This document shows, piece after piece, positions 23,930-35,206 of a DNA stretch of 64,000 bases. The notes under the pieces were generated by a model that saw only the letters and a list, made by a program, of their open reading frames with translations, ran no database searches and had not been told where the DNA came from. Positions within the stretch are counted from its first letter, which is position 1. The number at the start of each line of letters is the position of its first letter. Position numbers and translations under genes: made by a program. Source of the stretch: Anastrepha obliqua (Eukaryota > Arthropoda > Insecta > Diptera > Tephritidae); contig NC_072896.1 in assembly GCF_027943255.1 (NCBI RefSeq), forward strand, positions 7,812,001 through 7,876,000, given 5' to 3'.

Positions 23930-24316
23930 TCGATTATTGACGGCAAGTTGCGCCGTCTAGCTGGAGCCAAATGTCATCGATGCTTAGCAAATAAATTTTT
24001 AGAAACAAAAAGTCAGTCAGCAAGGTTCGATAGCACTCGTCGTTCACCGTAACGGCAGCTTCTTCCTCATTTCGAAAGAAACGGGATTGATGAAGCTATC
24101 AGTGCTCTATGAAGTCCGCGAACAGATTTATTTTTATTTTTTTCTAAGAAAATTTTCACAATTTCAAAACGTTGTTCGGGCGCTAAGCGATTCATGATGA
24201 GTTGCCAAACCTTACTGAAAAGAAACGTTAACCCAGTTTGCCATTCTCAGGTGTCAAATCACAGTTATCGATATCGATAGTTCTCACGCAGCTAAAAAAC
24301 CTCCGATTTCTGGTTT
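23930..24316 (-). pseudogene. rosa-related transposon relic, 5' end
   Basis: The reverse strand starts M-N-R-L-A-P-E-Q-R-F-E-I-V near 24195, then jumps across a deletion to N-E-E-E-A-A-V-T-V-N-D and W-L-Q-L-D-G-A-T-C near 23960. The latter corresponds to the second-Asp block W-F-Q-Q-D-G-A-T-C of rosa-type elements. The noncoding part 24198-24316 recurs at 30150-30265 and includes TTATCGATATCGATAGTT. Confidence 0.6.
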
Positions 24317-24329
24317 TATTCAAAGTGAT

Positions 24330-25690
24330 TTTACTTGCGATATTTAGACCCGCTATATCCGCAGGCGTAGTGAAAAAAATTTGAGCCCAGATGTCTAAAT
24401 CTTTGTGAGACGAGAGCAGGGCAGCTGAGAAGAAGGTGTTGAGATGATTCCACCTCGTTCTAAACACAACTTCTGCATAACGGCCTTGTGGCAATCCCAA
24501 GTTTCACCGCATGAACAGCTAACGCACAATGCCCGGTAAAGATACCCACCAAATTCGAGAGCTGGGGCTTTGTTAGCCTTAGGAGTTCGCTCGAGCGCCC
24601 CCGATCTACCCGTGGCCAAAAGGATTTCGCGACCTTGCTCGTTTGCACACTAGCCCAGCGCACGAGGCTCATCTTTCCAGGAGTAGACCACAGGCTCTTA
24701 AAGGAACCTCAGTCCTCTCATTTCGCGACGAAACCGTCTACAAATTTCCCTGTCTTGCTAGCTCATCAGCACAGCAGTTTCCTTCTACGCCGCTGTGACC
24801 GGGAACCCAAATGAGCCTGATGTCGAAGTATTCGGATGGAATCGAGAGAGAAGCCAGACATTCCCCGATCAATCTCGAACGCACAAACAACGAGCCCAAG
24901 CCCCTAATTGCCCACGGCTAACGGTAATTACCGAGGTAAGCAACCTATCGACTGCTTCTTTAATTGCGGATACCTCCGCTTGGAAAACACTGCAGTGGTC
25001 CGGAAGCTTGAATTTGAGTTTGATGGAGAACTCCTTACAGAATACTTCCCCACCAACCCTTCCGTCCAACCTCGAGCCATCCGATAACATGTTTGCCATG
25101 CCTTGCCGCCAAATTTTACACCCCGCCTACTCATCCCTTGAGGGAATATGAGTGGAAAAAGGTCCGCTCGGACCTAGCGTGAGTGTACAGTAATCCAGCA
25201 CCATGGGGATGAACTCAAAATTTTTAAGAATGCTAGAGTGTCCGTAACTTACATATGTTTAGCTTATGTCCGTACACCTTAGTCTAATTGCGGCGCGTGC
25301 AGCAGTAGTTTTTCCTACAATGTCCACGGGTACCACATTCAGCATAGCGTTAAGCGCTAGAGTAGGAGTGGTACGGAGTGCCCCACTGATTCCAATGAGG
25401 GCAGACCTTTGTACCCTCTTCAGTTTCTTAGCTGATACCATCCTTTCTAGGGAGTTCCACCAGACAAAGACTCCGTACAGCAAGATTGGTTTTGTAATCG
25501 TGGTTTAAAGCAAAAAAGTGAATTTTGGTGAGAGGCCCCATCTTTTGCCAATAGCGCCCCTGCAACCATACAAGGCGACTGTTACCTTCCTAATTCTCTC
25601 CTCAATGTTTGGCTTCCGCGTAAAACCTCTGTCACGGATAAGTCCCAGGTACTTCACCTCATCAGAGAGCACCAATTACGAACGTTAATC
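24330..25690 (-). pseudogene. LINE RT end, RNase H and C-terminal relic
   Basis: Reverse strand, in order from 25690: the end of RT with G-L-I-R-D-R-G-F, L-L-Y-G-V-F-V-W-W-N-S-L and R-V-Q-R-S-A-L. RNase H follows with D-G-S-R-L-D-G near 25080 and C-S-V-F-Q-A-E-V-S-A-I-K-E near 25000. Then come A-D-E-x-A-R remnants and the cysteine tail with L-G-I-A-T-R-P-L-C-R-S-C near 24470. The order is that of LOA/Jockey-group ORF2. Many frameshifts make it a relic. The 5' half of the RT is missing. Confidence 0.7.
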
Positions 25691-25828
25691 AGCCACCGTT
25701 GGCGTCATCGTAAATGCATGGTCATCATCGCCTCTAATCCCAAGGCTCCTTCTTCCTTCCCTTCTTCTTCCTCCTCTCCCCTATATGGCGTCACAATCTA
25801 CGAATTTTTTGAATATTTGTCCAAGTGT

Positions 25829-26121
25829 GCCGCCGTAACCGAATAGGTTGGTGCGTGACTACCATTCGGAATTCACAGAGAGAACGTAGGTTCGAGTCTC
25901 TGTGGAACCCCTAAAATTAAGAAAAAAGATTTTTCTAATAGCGGTCGTTCCTCGGCAGGCAATGGCAAACCTCCGAGTGTATTTCTGCCATGAAAAAGCT
26001 CCTCATAAAAAAATGTCCGCTTGGAATCGGCTTAAAACTGTAGTTCCCTCAATTTATAGAACAACATCGAGACGCACGCCACAAATAGGTATATGCGCCA
26101 ATTATATATACGAGTATATAA
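25829..26121 (+). mobile_element. tRNA-derived SINE
   Basis: The head GCCGTAACCGAATAGGTTGG with a box-A-like region and GGTTCGAGTCT as box B makes a tRNA-like 5' part. The body carries GGCAATGGCAAACCTCCGAG and TTCTGCCATGAAAAAGCTCC, and the tail is a TA-rich microsatellite. Related copies lie at 46.7, 48.05 (+), 56.0 and 63.1 kb (-). Confidence 0.8.
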
Positions 26122-26149
26122 CCTGACTTTACTTGCGTGATAATTCTTC

Positions 26150-27110
26150 ATCATCCATTAGCGTTACAGCCCGGAGTGGGTTTTAGTTGCCTCAGCAATC
26201 TTCTTATATTCAACAAGATCCAGCGCTAAAGATTTCCAGTTTTTGATGCCTCATTTTTTCAGGTCCTCGGTGACGTTATGCAGCCAAGTAGTTTTTGGTC
26301 TGCCACGGGGTCTTAAGCATAAATGAATGTAATCGAGTAGAAGTTTTTGTGGATTGCACTCATTCATGCGTTTGGTGTGACCTGCCCATCTGATGCGTTG
26401 CGACTTGGTAAATCTTACTTTACAATATCTTCGCAACTGCCAAATACTTTACGCAGTATTTTGCGTTCAAATATTCTTAGGCGCTCCACGCCTGCCAGTT
26501 TCATGCTATAAATTTCTGCGCCGTAGGGCAACAGGGGTTGAATGAGCGATTTATAAACAACGAGTTGGCATCGCCATTATCCTGTCAGGTATACAGTCCT
26601 GCTAGCTTTCGTGCTACACGCTTTTCATTTCATGAGATCCTCATATATTTAGTTTTGTTTATGTTTATTGCCAGTCGTACCAAGCCCACTTTTTTTCTAT
26701 CGCTAGAAAGATATCGTCTAGGTAGGGTCTACATACTACGGGCTTCAATGGCTATATCGTCCGCGTATGCTACAGTCAGAGTGGGTCCGGAAATAGATCC
26801 CGATCTCACGAAGCCTTTAATAGCATAATTCAAAACTAGATTGAAGATGGTTGTTCAAAGAGCGTCACCTTGTTTTACACCGCTGTTGATATTAAATAAG
26901 CTCATCATATTTTGTTGCATAGAAACTCTTCCTTGCATGCCTTTCAGCGTAGCCATCGTCAAACGAACCAGCTTTAAGGTAATCCCAAATTCATGCATTG
27001 CCGTGGCGATGGATTCTCTATGGATGCCGTCGAACGCTTGTTTGAAGTCAATGAGTGGGAGGTGAACGCCAAAAGGCATTTGTGGATATTTTGCTTAAGT
27101 CGCAAAGCTG
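26150..27110 (-). pseudogene. RTE-like non-LTR reverse transcriptase relic
   Basis: Reverse strand, from 27079: L-I-D-F-K-Q-A-F-D (first catalytic block), G-V-K-Q-G-D-A-L, then V-A-Y-A-D-D-I-A-I-E-A near 26760 (YADD active site intact). Further on are E-R-L-R-I-F-E-R-K-I-L-R and the tail R-I-R-W-A-G-H, R-P-R-G-R-P-K-T-T-W-L, ending K-T-H-S-G-L near 26170. Frameshifts separate these blocks. It is the largest RT remnant in the window. Confidence 0.75.
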
Positions 27111-27291
27111 GGTCTATTGTGGATCTGTTTGATCTGAAACATCATTGATATTCACCCAATACATGATCAGCTCGACTTTAATGCGATCCGATAAGAGCTA
27201 CGAAAACCATTCGTAGCATTCGTTAAGTAATGTTATGGCCCCATAGTTGCAGTTAGTCTTGTCCCCTTTTGTGTGAATCGGGAGAATGACC

Positions 27292-27722
27292 CGAAATTTT
27301 TTTCTTCACTCATCTTATAGTAAATCATTTCAAGAATGTTGTGTCAAAATTTTAAGTGGATCGGAGCAGAACTCTCAAAGTTATAGCCTTTGTAGGCACT
27401 CTACCTCGAATGCGGAGCATCGATAATTTTTCAGAGTCATTTTTTCAAACGCGTTTTTCCCGAAACGACTTCTTAAAAGTCGGTGCCAATCACAACTCCG
27501 AAACTATTCAACCGATTCTTTTCAAATTTGGCACACGTTTTCTAAATCAAAAATACCTCCCCCCACTGTTTTTTTTTTATTTTATTTTTTTTTTTTAAAC
27601 TTATTGAAAAGATGTACAATAACATGCAACTGATTTTATTAAAGTATCTTAAGCCATATTTCTGTAAAAAATTAAAAAAAAAAGTGTTTTTTTTTTAGCG
27701 CTAAACCCTACCACCCCCTTAT
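27292..27722 (+). repeat. Noncoding repeat, copy 1 of 3
   Basis: It is nearly identical to parts of 33222-33930 in the same orientation: the first about 300 bp and the last about 130 bp match, while about 280 bp of the other copy are missing between them. An 80-codon open frame in both copies carries no known domain. The left end is truncated. Confidence 0.75.
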
Positions 27723-30003
27723 GCTGGTCCTATGCAAAATTTGGGTAATCATTTTTTAAATTAATTCAGGATGTGCTTATGACTATGTACAATCTGGTAA
27801 CCTTACACCTCCGAATATTAAAATAAACGGACATTTTCCAATGAAGCTTCCGTTATTCTCTTTATCACTACCTGGGCTTTTTTTCGGAGTGTAGCCCTGA
27901 CCCAATCCATAAATTAAGTTTAATGCATATATAATTTGAATTGGTATCAGCGGAGCTGCTATAAAATATAGCCTATTTTTGCAAATTTTAATCGATTAGC
28001 ATCATCAGCTAGGGTTATAAATTAATGGAACACCACTCAACGGAGCTGAGATTCTTGTTTGGGTGTTATGTCTAGCAGTTCACAAAAAAAAAAAAATTAC
28101 CAGTGATATTTGCTGTTGACTGACCAATGACCTCTTGAAAAATTTACCAAAAATACCTCTACAGTGGCGTATCAGTTTTTTTTTTTATCTGTATGTGTGA
28201 CGAGCTGTATGAAAGTGTTCAATGATTAAGGAGGCTGATAAGAAGATCAAGACCAGCCAAAAAGTGCTCTGGGGGAGGGAAAAAGGGGCGAATTGAAACC
28301 TTTGAATAGATACAGTGGGAACAAATAATAACAAATAATTTTCAGTTCTTTTAGAAGAAAATTCTTTTCTAAACGGTCATTTTAGTAAGAATTTTCATTT
28401 GGGTACAACAGATCATGAGGTAAAAGTGCAAAGCTACAAAAATGTAAATCTAAAAATTTTCAAAAAATATTAAATTTTAAAATATAATATTTTACAATCG
28501 TGAGAATTTTTTCTTAATCCGTCGGGTACGCATTTATTTGAGAAAATATTTGCATGCAGAATGGATTTAGTTTTTGCTTGCTTGGAGTAGTATGTAAAAG
28601 CAGTAGATTTTATTCAAAAATATTTTATAACATTGTTTTAAATTTAGAATTGCAAAACAAAAATAAATAAATAAGAACAAAACACGTCATCCGTTCCTAG
28701 GACAAACAAGCACATGACGTGGCTGAGGCGTTAACTGTACCCAAGGGGTTAATATTTGTTTCCTTGATAATAAAGGGGTTAAACTACCTCCTTAAATTAG
28801 TTTCTCTTGACCACTCTACCACACTCGCGAAGTATTGCAAACTGTTATGGCTCACTTTTTTTAATATATTTTCACATTTTGAATGTTTGTCGTTTCAAAA
28901 TTAGTTACTTCGCATACTAAATTTATAGTTCTTTCTTATTTTGCGAATTTTTGAACATTGAAATAATTCGTTACTGCTCACTAAGGTAGATGCCGCCCAA
29001 AAATAAGAAACGAACGCGGAAAATTATGCTAAAAACCAAATAATTTGGTTAAAAAATAATTTTGTGAAATTTAAAGGCGAAAAATAAGTGGGTCGAAGTT
29101 CATAAAAAAGCCAATGTTTTTTTATTAAAATTAAAAATAATCAGAAGTTGATTAAAGCGATCTTCCTACACTAAAAAAATTAATCTCCATGGTTGGCCCA
29201 ATAAATCTTACGATGAGTCCAGAACAGAACAGAGACACGTAAAACTCAGTAATGATAGAATTTTTTCTTTTGTTTATATATTTTATATTATTATGGTGCA
29301 TGACGTCAGCCTCGACAAAATCGCGAAGTAATGATTTTCAGTAGACGCCTCCTTCGGTATTCATTTATTTCAATGTACAATAGATTTCTTACAGACTAAT
29401 ACAATTAATTAAATTTTACAAAAAGATCGAGTTTAAATTACCTATGTACTTAATATTAACATTAAAATCTATAATTTTAAAAATTTATAACTGTATTTAT
29501 TGCACAATCGAGCACATCCCATAATAGGCTAATTTAGTGAGTAATTGGTTTTGTTTGTTGGATGAGCAAACAAGCGATCATTTCTAAGACTATGAGGCGT
29601 GATATACTCGTAAAATTGGAAGAGAGTTGTCAACTCATTGCAGTTAATGTTGCCATTAATAAAATTATAATCAAAAATTAATGAGAAGTATGTAGATTAC
29701 TCTATCAGACAATGACTGTAGGCCTAACAATTCTTGGCTGCTGATATAATTAGGAGGACCATTTGGTTGCTGTTATTGTTATAGCAGCTGACTAACGATT
29801 TGGTCAATCAATCCTATTCATAGAATGAGGTAAACAAATTTTGTGATTTTTCTAATTTTTTAGAACTGATTTTGAAGTATGGAACTCGCCTTGCGTAAAA
29901 CTGAAAACTTATGCAACTGTAGCATGATGGCGAGAATAATGAGATGGCGCCTAAGTGCTGTATCGTTAGACTTTTTGATACGATTTTTCATGAAACTTAA
30001 TCA
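27723..30003. other. Unassigned AT-rich intergenic
   Basis: No gene or recognisable element is seen in these 2.3 kb. Short open frames have no motif. Confidence 0.45.
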
Positions 30004-30078
30004 TTTTTTATGCATCCTGCTACATTTTTTATGTAACCTGCAACATCTTTTATGTAACTTGCAACATTTTTCAGGTAA
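30004..30078. repeat. Short tandem repeat, unit about 21 bp
   Basis: About three and a half imperfect units of the type TGCAACATTTTTTATGTAAC occur in a row. The repeat lies inside small open frames on both strands that I consider spurious. Confidence 0.6.
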
Positions 30079-30149
30079 CATAAACGGTGATTTGAGCTTT
30101 GAGCGTTTTTTGACGACCAGCTGCGCGTGTTTTTACCAATGGATCTGCA

Positions 30150-30265
30150 CAATGGCCAAGCCTTACTGAATAGAATGGTCAACACAGTTTGCCATTCTCA
30201 ACTGGCAAATCGTAGTTAACAATATCGATAGTTTTCATGCTGCTAAAAAAACACCCGATACAATT
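30150..30265 (-). repeat. Copy of the rosa-related 5' noncoding repeat
   Basis: It matches 24198-24316 in the same orientation (GCCAAGCCTTACTGAA, CAGTTTGCCATTCTCA, ATATCGATAGTT, GCTGCTAAAAAA). No transposase is attached here. Confidence 0.6.
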
Positions 30266-30429
30266 TCATTAAAAATATAGTGGTGTGTTTATAATTTCGC
30301 AACAGGGTGCATATAAGAGGAGAACGTAATTAAAAGAGGGTAGGGCAAGTTCTAGTATCAAGGAATATGAACGTAAAAAGTTCCGAGCTTGTTTTACATT
30401 CAATGTTTGACATTTCTTAGCACATTAGA

Positions 30430-30880
30430 TCTGTTCATGTAAAAATTATACAATAAGTTTTTAGTAACTTAATTTCTGAGATTTTGCTCCCAAAGAGAAA
30501 ATTTCAAAAAAAGTACATGAACGCAAAACCAGTAACAATTTGCAAGTTTTACGAGCAGCTGACTAAATTGTTCGCGGGAAGCCACAAAAATTAAAATTTG
30601 TTTCAGTTGAGACAAATTAAAAAAATAAAGCCAGTAAAATGCAAAATAATGCAATAAAATACACATTCGAATTTTGACTCAATTTGCAAATATTTTAATT
30701 CGCGTTTATTTTTGCTTTGCGATCAGCTGTTTTTCTCACTTGCTCATTCTTACAATTAAAAATTTAAGCAGTAAAACTTGCAACTTCCCCTTAAAATGAA
30801 GTGCTCTCACTCGCACTTTCCCCTACTTTGCAAGCTTTTGGATACATGAATTGTTTCAAATTATTTGCTTCATGAACAGA
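30430..30880. mobile_element. Candidate MITE with short inverted ends
   Basis: Inverted ends TCTGTTCATG at 30430 and CATGAACAGA at 30871 bound about 450 bp without a coding frame. The right half recurs in inverted orientation at 61332-61576, including the block CTTTCCCCTACTTTGCAAG. Two copies and terminal inversion support a nonautonomous transposon, but no target-site duplication was established. Confidence 0.5.
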
Positions 30881-31377
30881 CTTTTTCTCATGTAAAATTC
30901 GCCAGTTTCTTATATTGAAAAGAGAAGAAGCGCCGACTACTCATGGCTCTAAAGTCACTACTTATGAAATTTAGTAATGCTGAATACATGCAGGGGTTTA
31001 GCCATTTAATTGATAACATAACTGTATTGACAGCACTCGATATTCACTCACTCACAAAGAACAGCCCACAAAACTCGTTTTCTTATCTGTAAATACTTAT
31101 GATTCATTTATTGATTACATCTAATTGTAAAATAATACTGGCACATTTACGATGCCGGGGACTTTTTGTAAAGCCACATAGTAAAATTTAGTAATTCAGA
31201 TATTTAAAAAAAAATTTGTATTTTTGGACTTAACTTTTATTAAGTTGTGTTCTTAAGTTACAGATATGAGTTGTTTCTGCATGTAGAAAGTGCAAAATTG
31301 ACACTAGTTGTTTTGCCGAAATAGCAAAAAAAACCCCTCATTCAATTGTACCTTTGAATGTTCCACATTTATTCACT
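30881..31377. other. Unassigned sequence downstream of family member 3
   Basis: No gene is seen. A reverse-strand AATAAA lies at 31368-31373, five bases after the stop codon of the next entry. Confidence 0.45.
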
Positions 31378-31998
31378 TCAAAATCTTCCAAACCTACTCG
31401 AAAAGAGCGTAAATACATCATTCGCTCTCTCGTCATCCGATTTTTTACTATAGCTCTGGTACCATTCCACCACTTTCCAGTCCTTGACTCTATCTTCCTC
31501 CGACAAATTCGCCACACAAATGCTCATATTTCGCAAAAACTTATTTATAAATTCCATTTTTTTCGTTCTCAAATCGCTGATCAACGCATCCAAACCATTT
31601 CGCTTAAGAGCTGCCTCGATGAGTACAACCTCGTTGGTGGGCGCATTCAGGGCGGTAGTGTTGTAGCGTTGCAAGATATCCTCAAATACATTGAAGGTGT
31701 GTATGGAAGCAACGATATGCAGGAAGCCATCCAATGCGGTAATATTCTTTGGCAGTGGCTTACTGCGCTCATGAACCTCTAGAATATATTCCTGGAATGC
31801 TGCTTTATCCTGTTCCATATCATCATTTTGAGCGATCACTTCATCTTGTAACACCCTTTCAAGGAACGCACTACTGCTACTCATCGAACGATGAAGATAT
31901 TTAAAGACATCAACATAGAATTGAAATACAGTATTTTCGATTTCGGTATCAAAAACAAGAACAGCTCCATTGGCAGGCGCTGTTGCAGTGAAGTGAAC
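31378..31998 (-). pseudogene. Family member 3, exon 2 intact but exon 1 not found
   Basis: Reverse-strand exon 2 runs from a good acceptor (pyrimidine tract then TTAG at 31999-32000) to the stop at 31378. It encodes 206 codons without a break. It opens VHFTATAPANGAV, the expected post-signal position. An N-I-T sequon (about residue 85) and VVEWYQSY (about 176-183) match members 1 and 5, and the segment between them also aligns. TATAAAAA is at 32174-32167 (reverse) and TCAGTA about 43 nt further. Between these and the acceptor, where exon 1 should lie, there is no start codon with a hydrophobic run. Instead there is a TATG/CATA microsatellite near 32097-32120. The first internal Met (31884) would give a protein without a signal. 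It is either a decaying gene or one with a distant exon 1 I could not see. Confidence 0.6.
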
Positions 31999-32096
31999 CT
32001 AAGGAAATATGAAAAGAAAAATAATATTAAAAAATTAACGCAACATTTGATTTGTGTGCGAATTATAAATATATATGTATTATATATAAGTAGCTA

Positions 32097-32120
32097 AGTA
32101 TGTATGTATGTATGTATGAT
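32097..32120. repeat. TATG microsatellite
   Basis: This is a run of TATG units. It occupies the place where the signal-peptide exon of member 3 would be expected. Confidence 0.8.
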
Positions 32121-32166
32121 GTTCCCCTACTGAGCTTTCAAATAATACTAAAAAGCTTTGAAGACC

Positions 32167-32174
32167 TTTTTATA
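32167..32174 (-). promoter_or_regulatory. TATA box upstream of family member 3
   Basis: TATAAAAA reads on the reverse strand about 170 nt before the exon 2 acceptor. The corresponding distances in members 1 and 2 are similar, so it appears to be the ancestral promoter. Confidence 0.45.
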
Positions 32175-32175
32175 C

Positions 32176-32934
32176 TAAAGATATAGGTACAATATTATGC
32201 CCAACTTGGACTCAGCCAATAGTGTCAATTCAAAAACGTTATGATAGATAAGAAATCGTATAACAGTGTAGTATGAGTATAACAGTCAGTCATCATACTC
32301 TAAGAATCACCAATTTACAAAATTACAGGTGTAATTACGCATTAGATACGCCGTTTATTTGACAATGTGTGCGTGTATACATGTATATACCTATATATAT
32401 ATATGTATATCTATATTTACCCTACAAGACAGCTGACTATCATATAAGCATTCATATTATCGCCATCACTATCCTCATCCAACTACACATTTTCGTTCTA
32501 GCCATGTGAAAGTTCTGATAGTTTCCCCTTGTCGGTGTAATATTCTATCTATTTTTTACCAATAGCAATAGAAAAATATATCTACTATGCTCTAAAGACA
32601 CGGCAACTAATTATTTTTATTCTTACAATGTAATAACTACTGACAACTAAACTCCTCATTGTCATCATCACAAACTTCTCAGCACTAATAATAATACTTC
32701 TCATTTTTGTTATCAAAAAGTAATCAGCACTGATGGGCCAAACTACTCATTTTCGTTATCCAAAAGGAATCAGCACAAACTCCTCATTTTCGCAAAACGT
32801 AATCGGACTGATGTCAAAAACTCCTCATTTTCGTTATCATGAAATGTTTTATTTAGAAATACATATATAAATTTCATATTTTTTTGTTTTCATTAGAGAA
32901 CTTTTACCTAACAACTCGGTGCTTCATTCACGGA
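32176..32934. other. Unassigned AT-rich intergenic
   Basis: TA-rich microsatellite text lies near 32380-32410. The phrase ACTCCTCATTTTCG recurs several times between 32640 and 32840, a loose local repetition. No gene is seen. Confidence 0.4.
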
Positions 32935-33001
32935 AATTCGAACTCACTAATTTTCAAATTTTAGCGAAGCATCTGCTCATTCGGCTATGGCGACCACACA
33001 A
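32935..33001 (-). repeat. tRNA-like SINE head fragment
   Basis: The reverse strand reads GGTCGCCATAGCCGAATGAG, then GAGTTCGAATTTC, i.e. box-A-like and box-B-like blocks of the SINE family seen at 25.8 kb. No SINE body follows. It is not a functional tRNA because no acceptor pairing is present. Confidence 0.45.
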
Positions 33002-33185
33002 CAAACACAGCCAAATTCCACATTAGAAATTTTTTCAGAGCAGCCATATTATAAGCATACAAATGAGTTGCCTTGACGTTTAAAGTACAGTAGATATATT
33101 TTTCACTTACATGAAATTGCTACTGGTAAAAGAGAGATAAAATTCACACCGACAAGGGAAAAGGAATATCAAATGAAATATTTGA

Positions 33186-33930
33186 TTCCCCCATTTGGGG
33201 GGGTTAGGTTCACAAAATCGAAATTTTTTTTCTTCACTCATCTTATAGTAAATCATTTCAAGAATGTTGTGTCAAAATTTTAAGTGGATCGGAGCAGAAC
33301 TCTCAAAGTTATAGCCTTTGTAGGCACTCTACCTCGAATGCGGAGCATAGATAATTTTTCAGAGTCGTTTTTTCAAACGCGTTTTTCCCGAAACGACTTC
33401 TTAAAAGTCGGTGCCAATCACAACTCCGAAACTATTCAACCGATTCTTTTCAAATTTGGCACACGTTTTCTAAATCAAAAATACCTCCCCCCCACACTGT
33501 TTTTTTTTATTTTTATTTTTTTTAAGGTTATTTTTCACTTACAAATATGGCGAAATTTTTCGCCAAAAATGCTCGTTTTACGTTTTTTTGCCACCAAAAC
33601 TACAAAAATGAAAAAAAAAAAATTTTATTAATGGGGGGGAGCATTACGTCATACTTTAACTGAAAAATTCGACTTTTTTAGTTTCAGATGATTCTACGAC
33701 GAATGCCGATTGGCACCCCAGAGCACCTCTCGAAAAACATACATATCTCCAAAAAAACTCTGTCATGGGCTTATTTGTCAATATTTTATTATTAATATTT
33801 TTTAAAAACTTATTGAAAAGATGTACAATAACATGCAACTGATTTTATTAAAGTATCTTAAGCCATATTTCTGTAAAAAATTCAAAAAAAAAGTGTTTTT
33901 TTTTTTAGCGCTAAACCCTACCACCCCCTT
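33186..33930 (+). mobile_element. Nonautonomous element, copy 2 of 3
   Basis: The left edge GGGGGGGTTAGGTT and the right edge, which on the reverse strand reads AAGGGGGTGGTAGGGTTTAG, form short imperfect inverted ends. The interior is noncoding and A/T rich. Copy 1 is at 27292-27722, and a diverged copy is at 52990-53620. A rosa-like transposon begins 16 bp past its right end. Confidence 0.6.
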
Positions 33931-33945
33931 AAAAAATGTTGAATG

Positions 33946-35206
33946 TAAAGGGTGATTAAATTTCAAGGGCCGATGTTGAATGTGAACCACACCTAAACGT
34001 CAAGTTTTTTTCTGCATTTCATTTAACAATTTTCCCTTTCAGACTAAGTCAATTTGAGCCATGGAAAGATATGTAATCAAGCAATGCGTTAAAGTTATTC
34101 AGACTTATTATGAAAACCGGCGTTCAAATCAAAATGCATATCGCGAGAAATCACTTCGTGATTTTTTCGGCCAATTTAATCGTCCAAATGTGCGTACAAT
34201 CGGAAAAATTGTGCAAAAGTTTGAGCAAACCGCGTCTGTAGGAGATGTGAAAACACCATGGCATGCTCGTACAGCTCGTACTGCAGAAAATATTGCTGCT
34301 GTTCGCGATAGTGTGGTTGAAGAGCCGTCCACTTCAACTCGTCGTCGTGCCCAACAATTGCACCTCTCACGCTCGTCGTTGGTGAAGATTATGCATAAAG
34401 ACTTGCATTTACACGCTTACAAGGTGCAATTGACTCAAGAACTACAGCCTCTTGACCATTTCAATCGCCGTCAATGGTCAGAATGGTGGCAGGAAATGGT
34501 AACATTGAATGACCAATTTTCGAAGAAAATCATCTTCAGTGATGAGGCACATTTTCACCTCAGTGGATTCGTCAATAAGCAGAATTGCCGCATTTGGGCG
34601 AATGATAATCCAAGAGTGATTGCCGGGAAACCAATGCACCCACAAAGAGTGACTGGGCCGGCGGCATCAACAGTTACTGTGAATAGTGCTCGCTATCGTG
34701 AGATGATAACGAACTTTTTATGGCCCGAATTGGAAGATATGGATGTGGAGATATGTGGTTTCAACAGGACGGTGCCACTTGTCACACAGCTAACGAAACA
34801 ATGGCTCTTTTGCGCGAAAAATTTTATGGTCGAATAATTTCACGTCGCGGCGATGTCAATTGACCGCCAAGATAATGTAATTTGACACCGTTGGACATCT
34901 TTCTTTGAGGTTAGAGGTGTTAAAGGTGTACGCCGATAAGCCAGCAACAATTCAAGAGCTAAAGGATGAGATAATTCATACAGTAACGGCATAGAACCTC
35001 AATTATGCCTCAGCGTCATCGAATATTTGGACCATCGGATGGAGGTGTGCCGCCGAGGCCGCGGTGGCCATTTGGCTAATATTTTGTTCTATACGTAATT
35101 GAGCCATACCAATGTTATCATAATAAAGAGAAATGATAATAATTTCTTAAAAAAATTCTATTTTATTCAAAATCAACACTGGCCCTTGAAACTTAACCAC
35201 CCTTTA
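33946..35206 (+). mobile_element. rosa-like (DD41D-type) mariner, near full length
   Basis: Flanking TA is included on both sides. Inverted ends begin AAGGGTGATTAAATTTCAAG at the left and AAGGGTGGTTAAGTTTCAAG on the reverse strand at the right. The transposase starts at 34061 and reads well for about 230 residues: helix-turn-helix (K-I-V-Q-K-F-E-Q-T), S-T-R-R-R-A-Q-Q-L-H-L-S, and first catalytic block I-I-F-S-D-E-A-H-F-H-L-S-G. A deletion near 34660 removes the region after the HPQRVT block, and a frameshift near 34748 leads to W-F-Q-Q-D-G-A-T-C-H (second Asp), followed by stops near 34861 and the block C-N-L-T-P-L-D. The C-terminus ends near 35085. The long spacing and block text resemble rosa from Ceratitis. 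It is dead but structurally complete. Confidence 0.85.

Noticed and set aside
30004..30078. Four-unit repeat considered as a CRISPR-like array
   Set aside because: The units are contiguous without spacers, and the host is an animal nuclear genome.
27356..33631. Two nearly identical open frames at 27356 and 33284 as a duplicated gene
   Set aside because: They lie inside a noncoding repeat that also occurs diverged at 53 kb, with no signal, domain or conserved frame.
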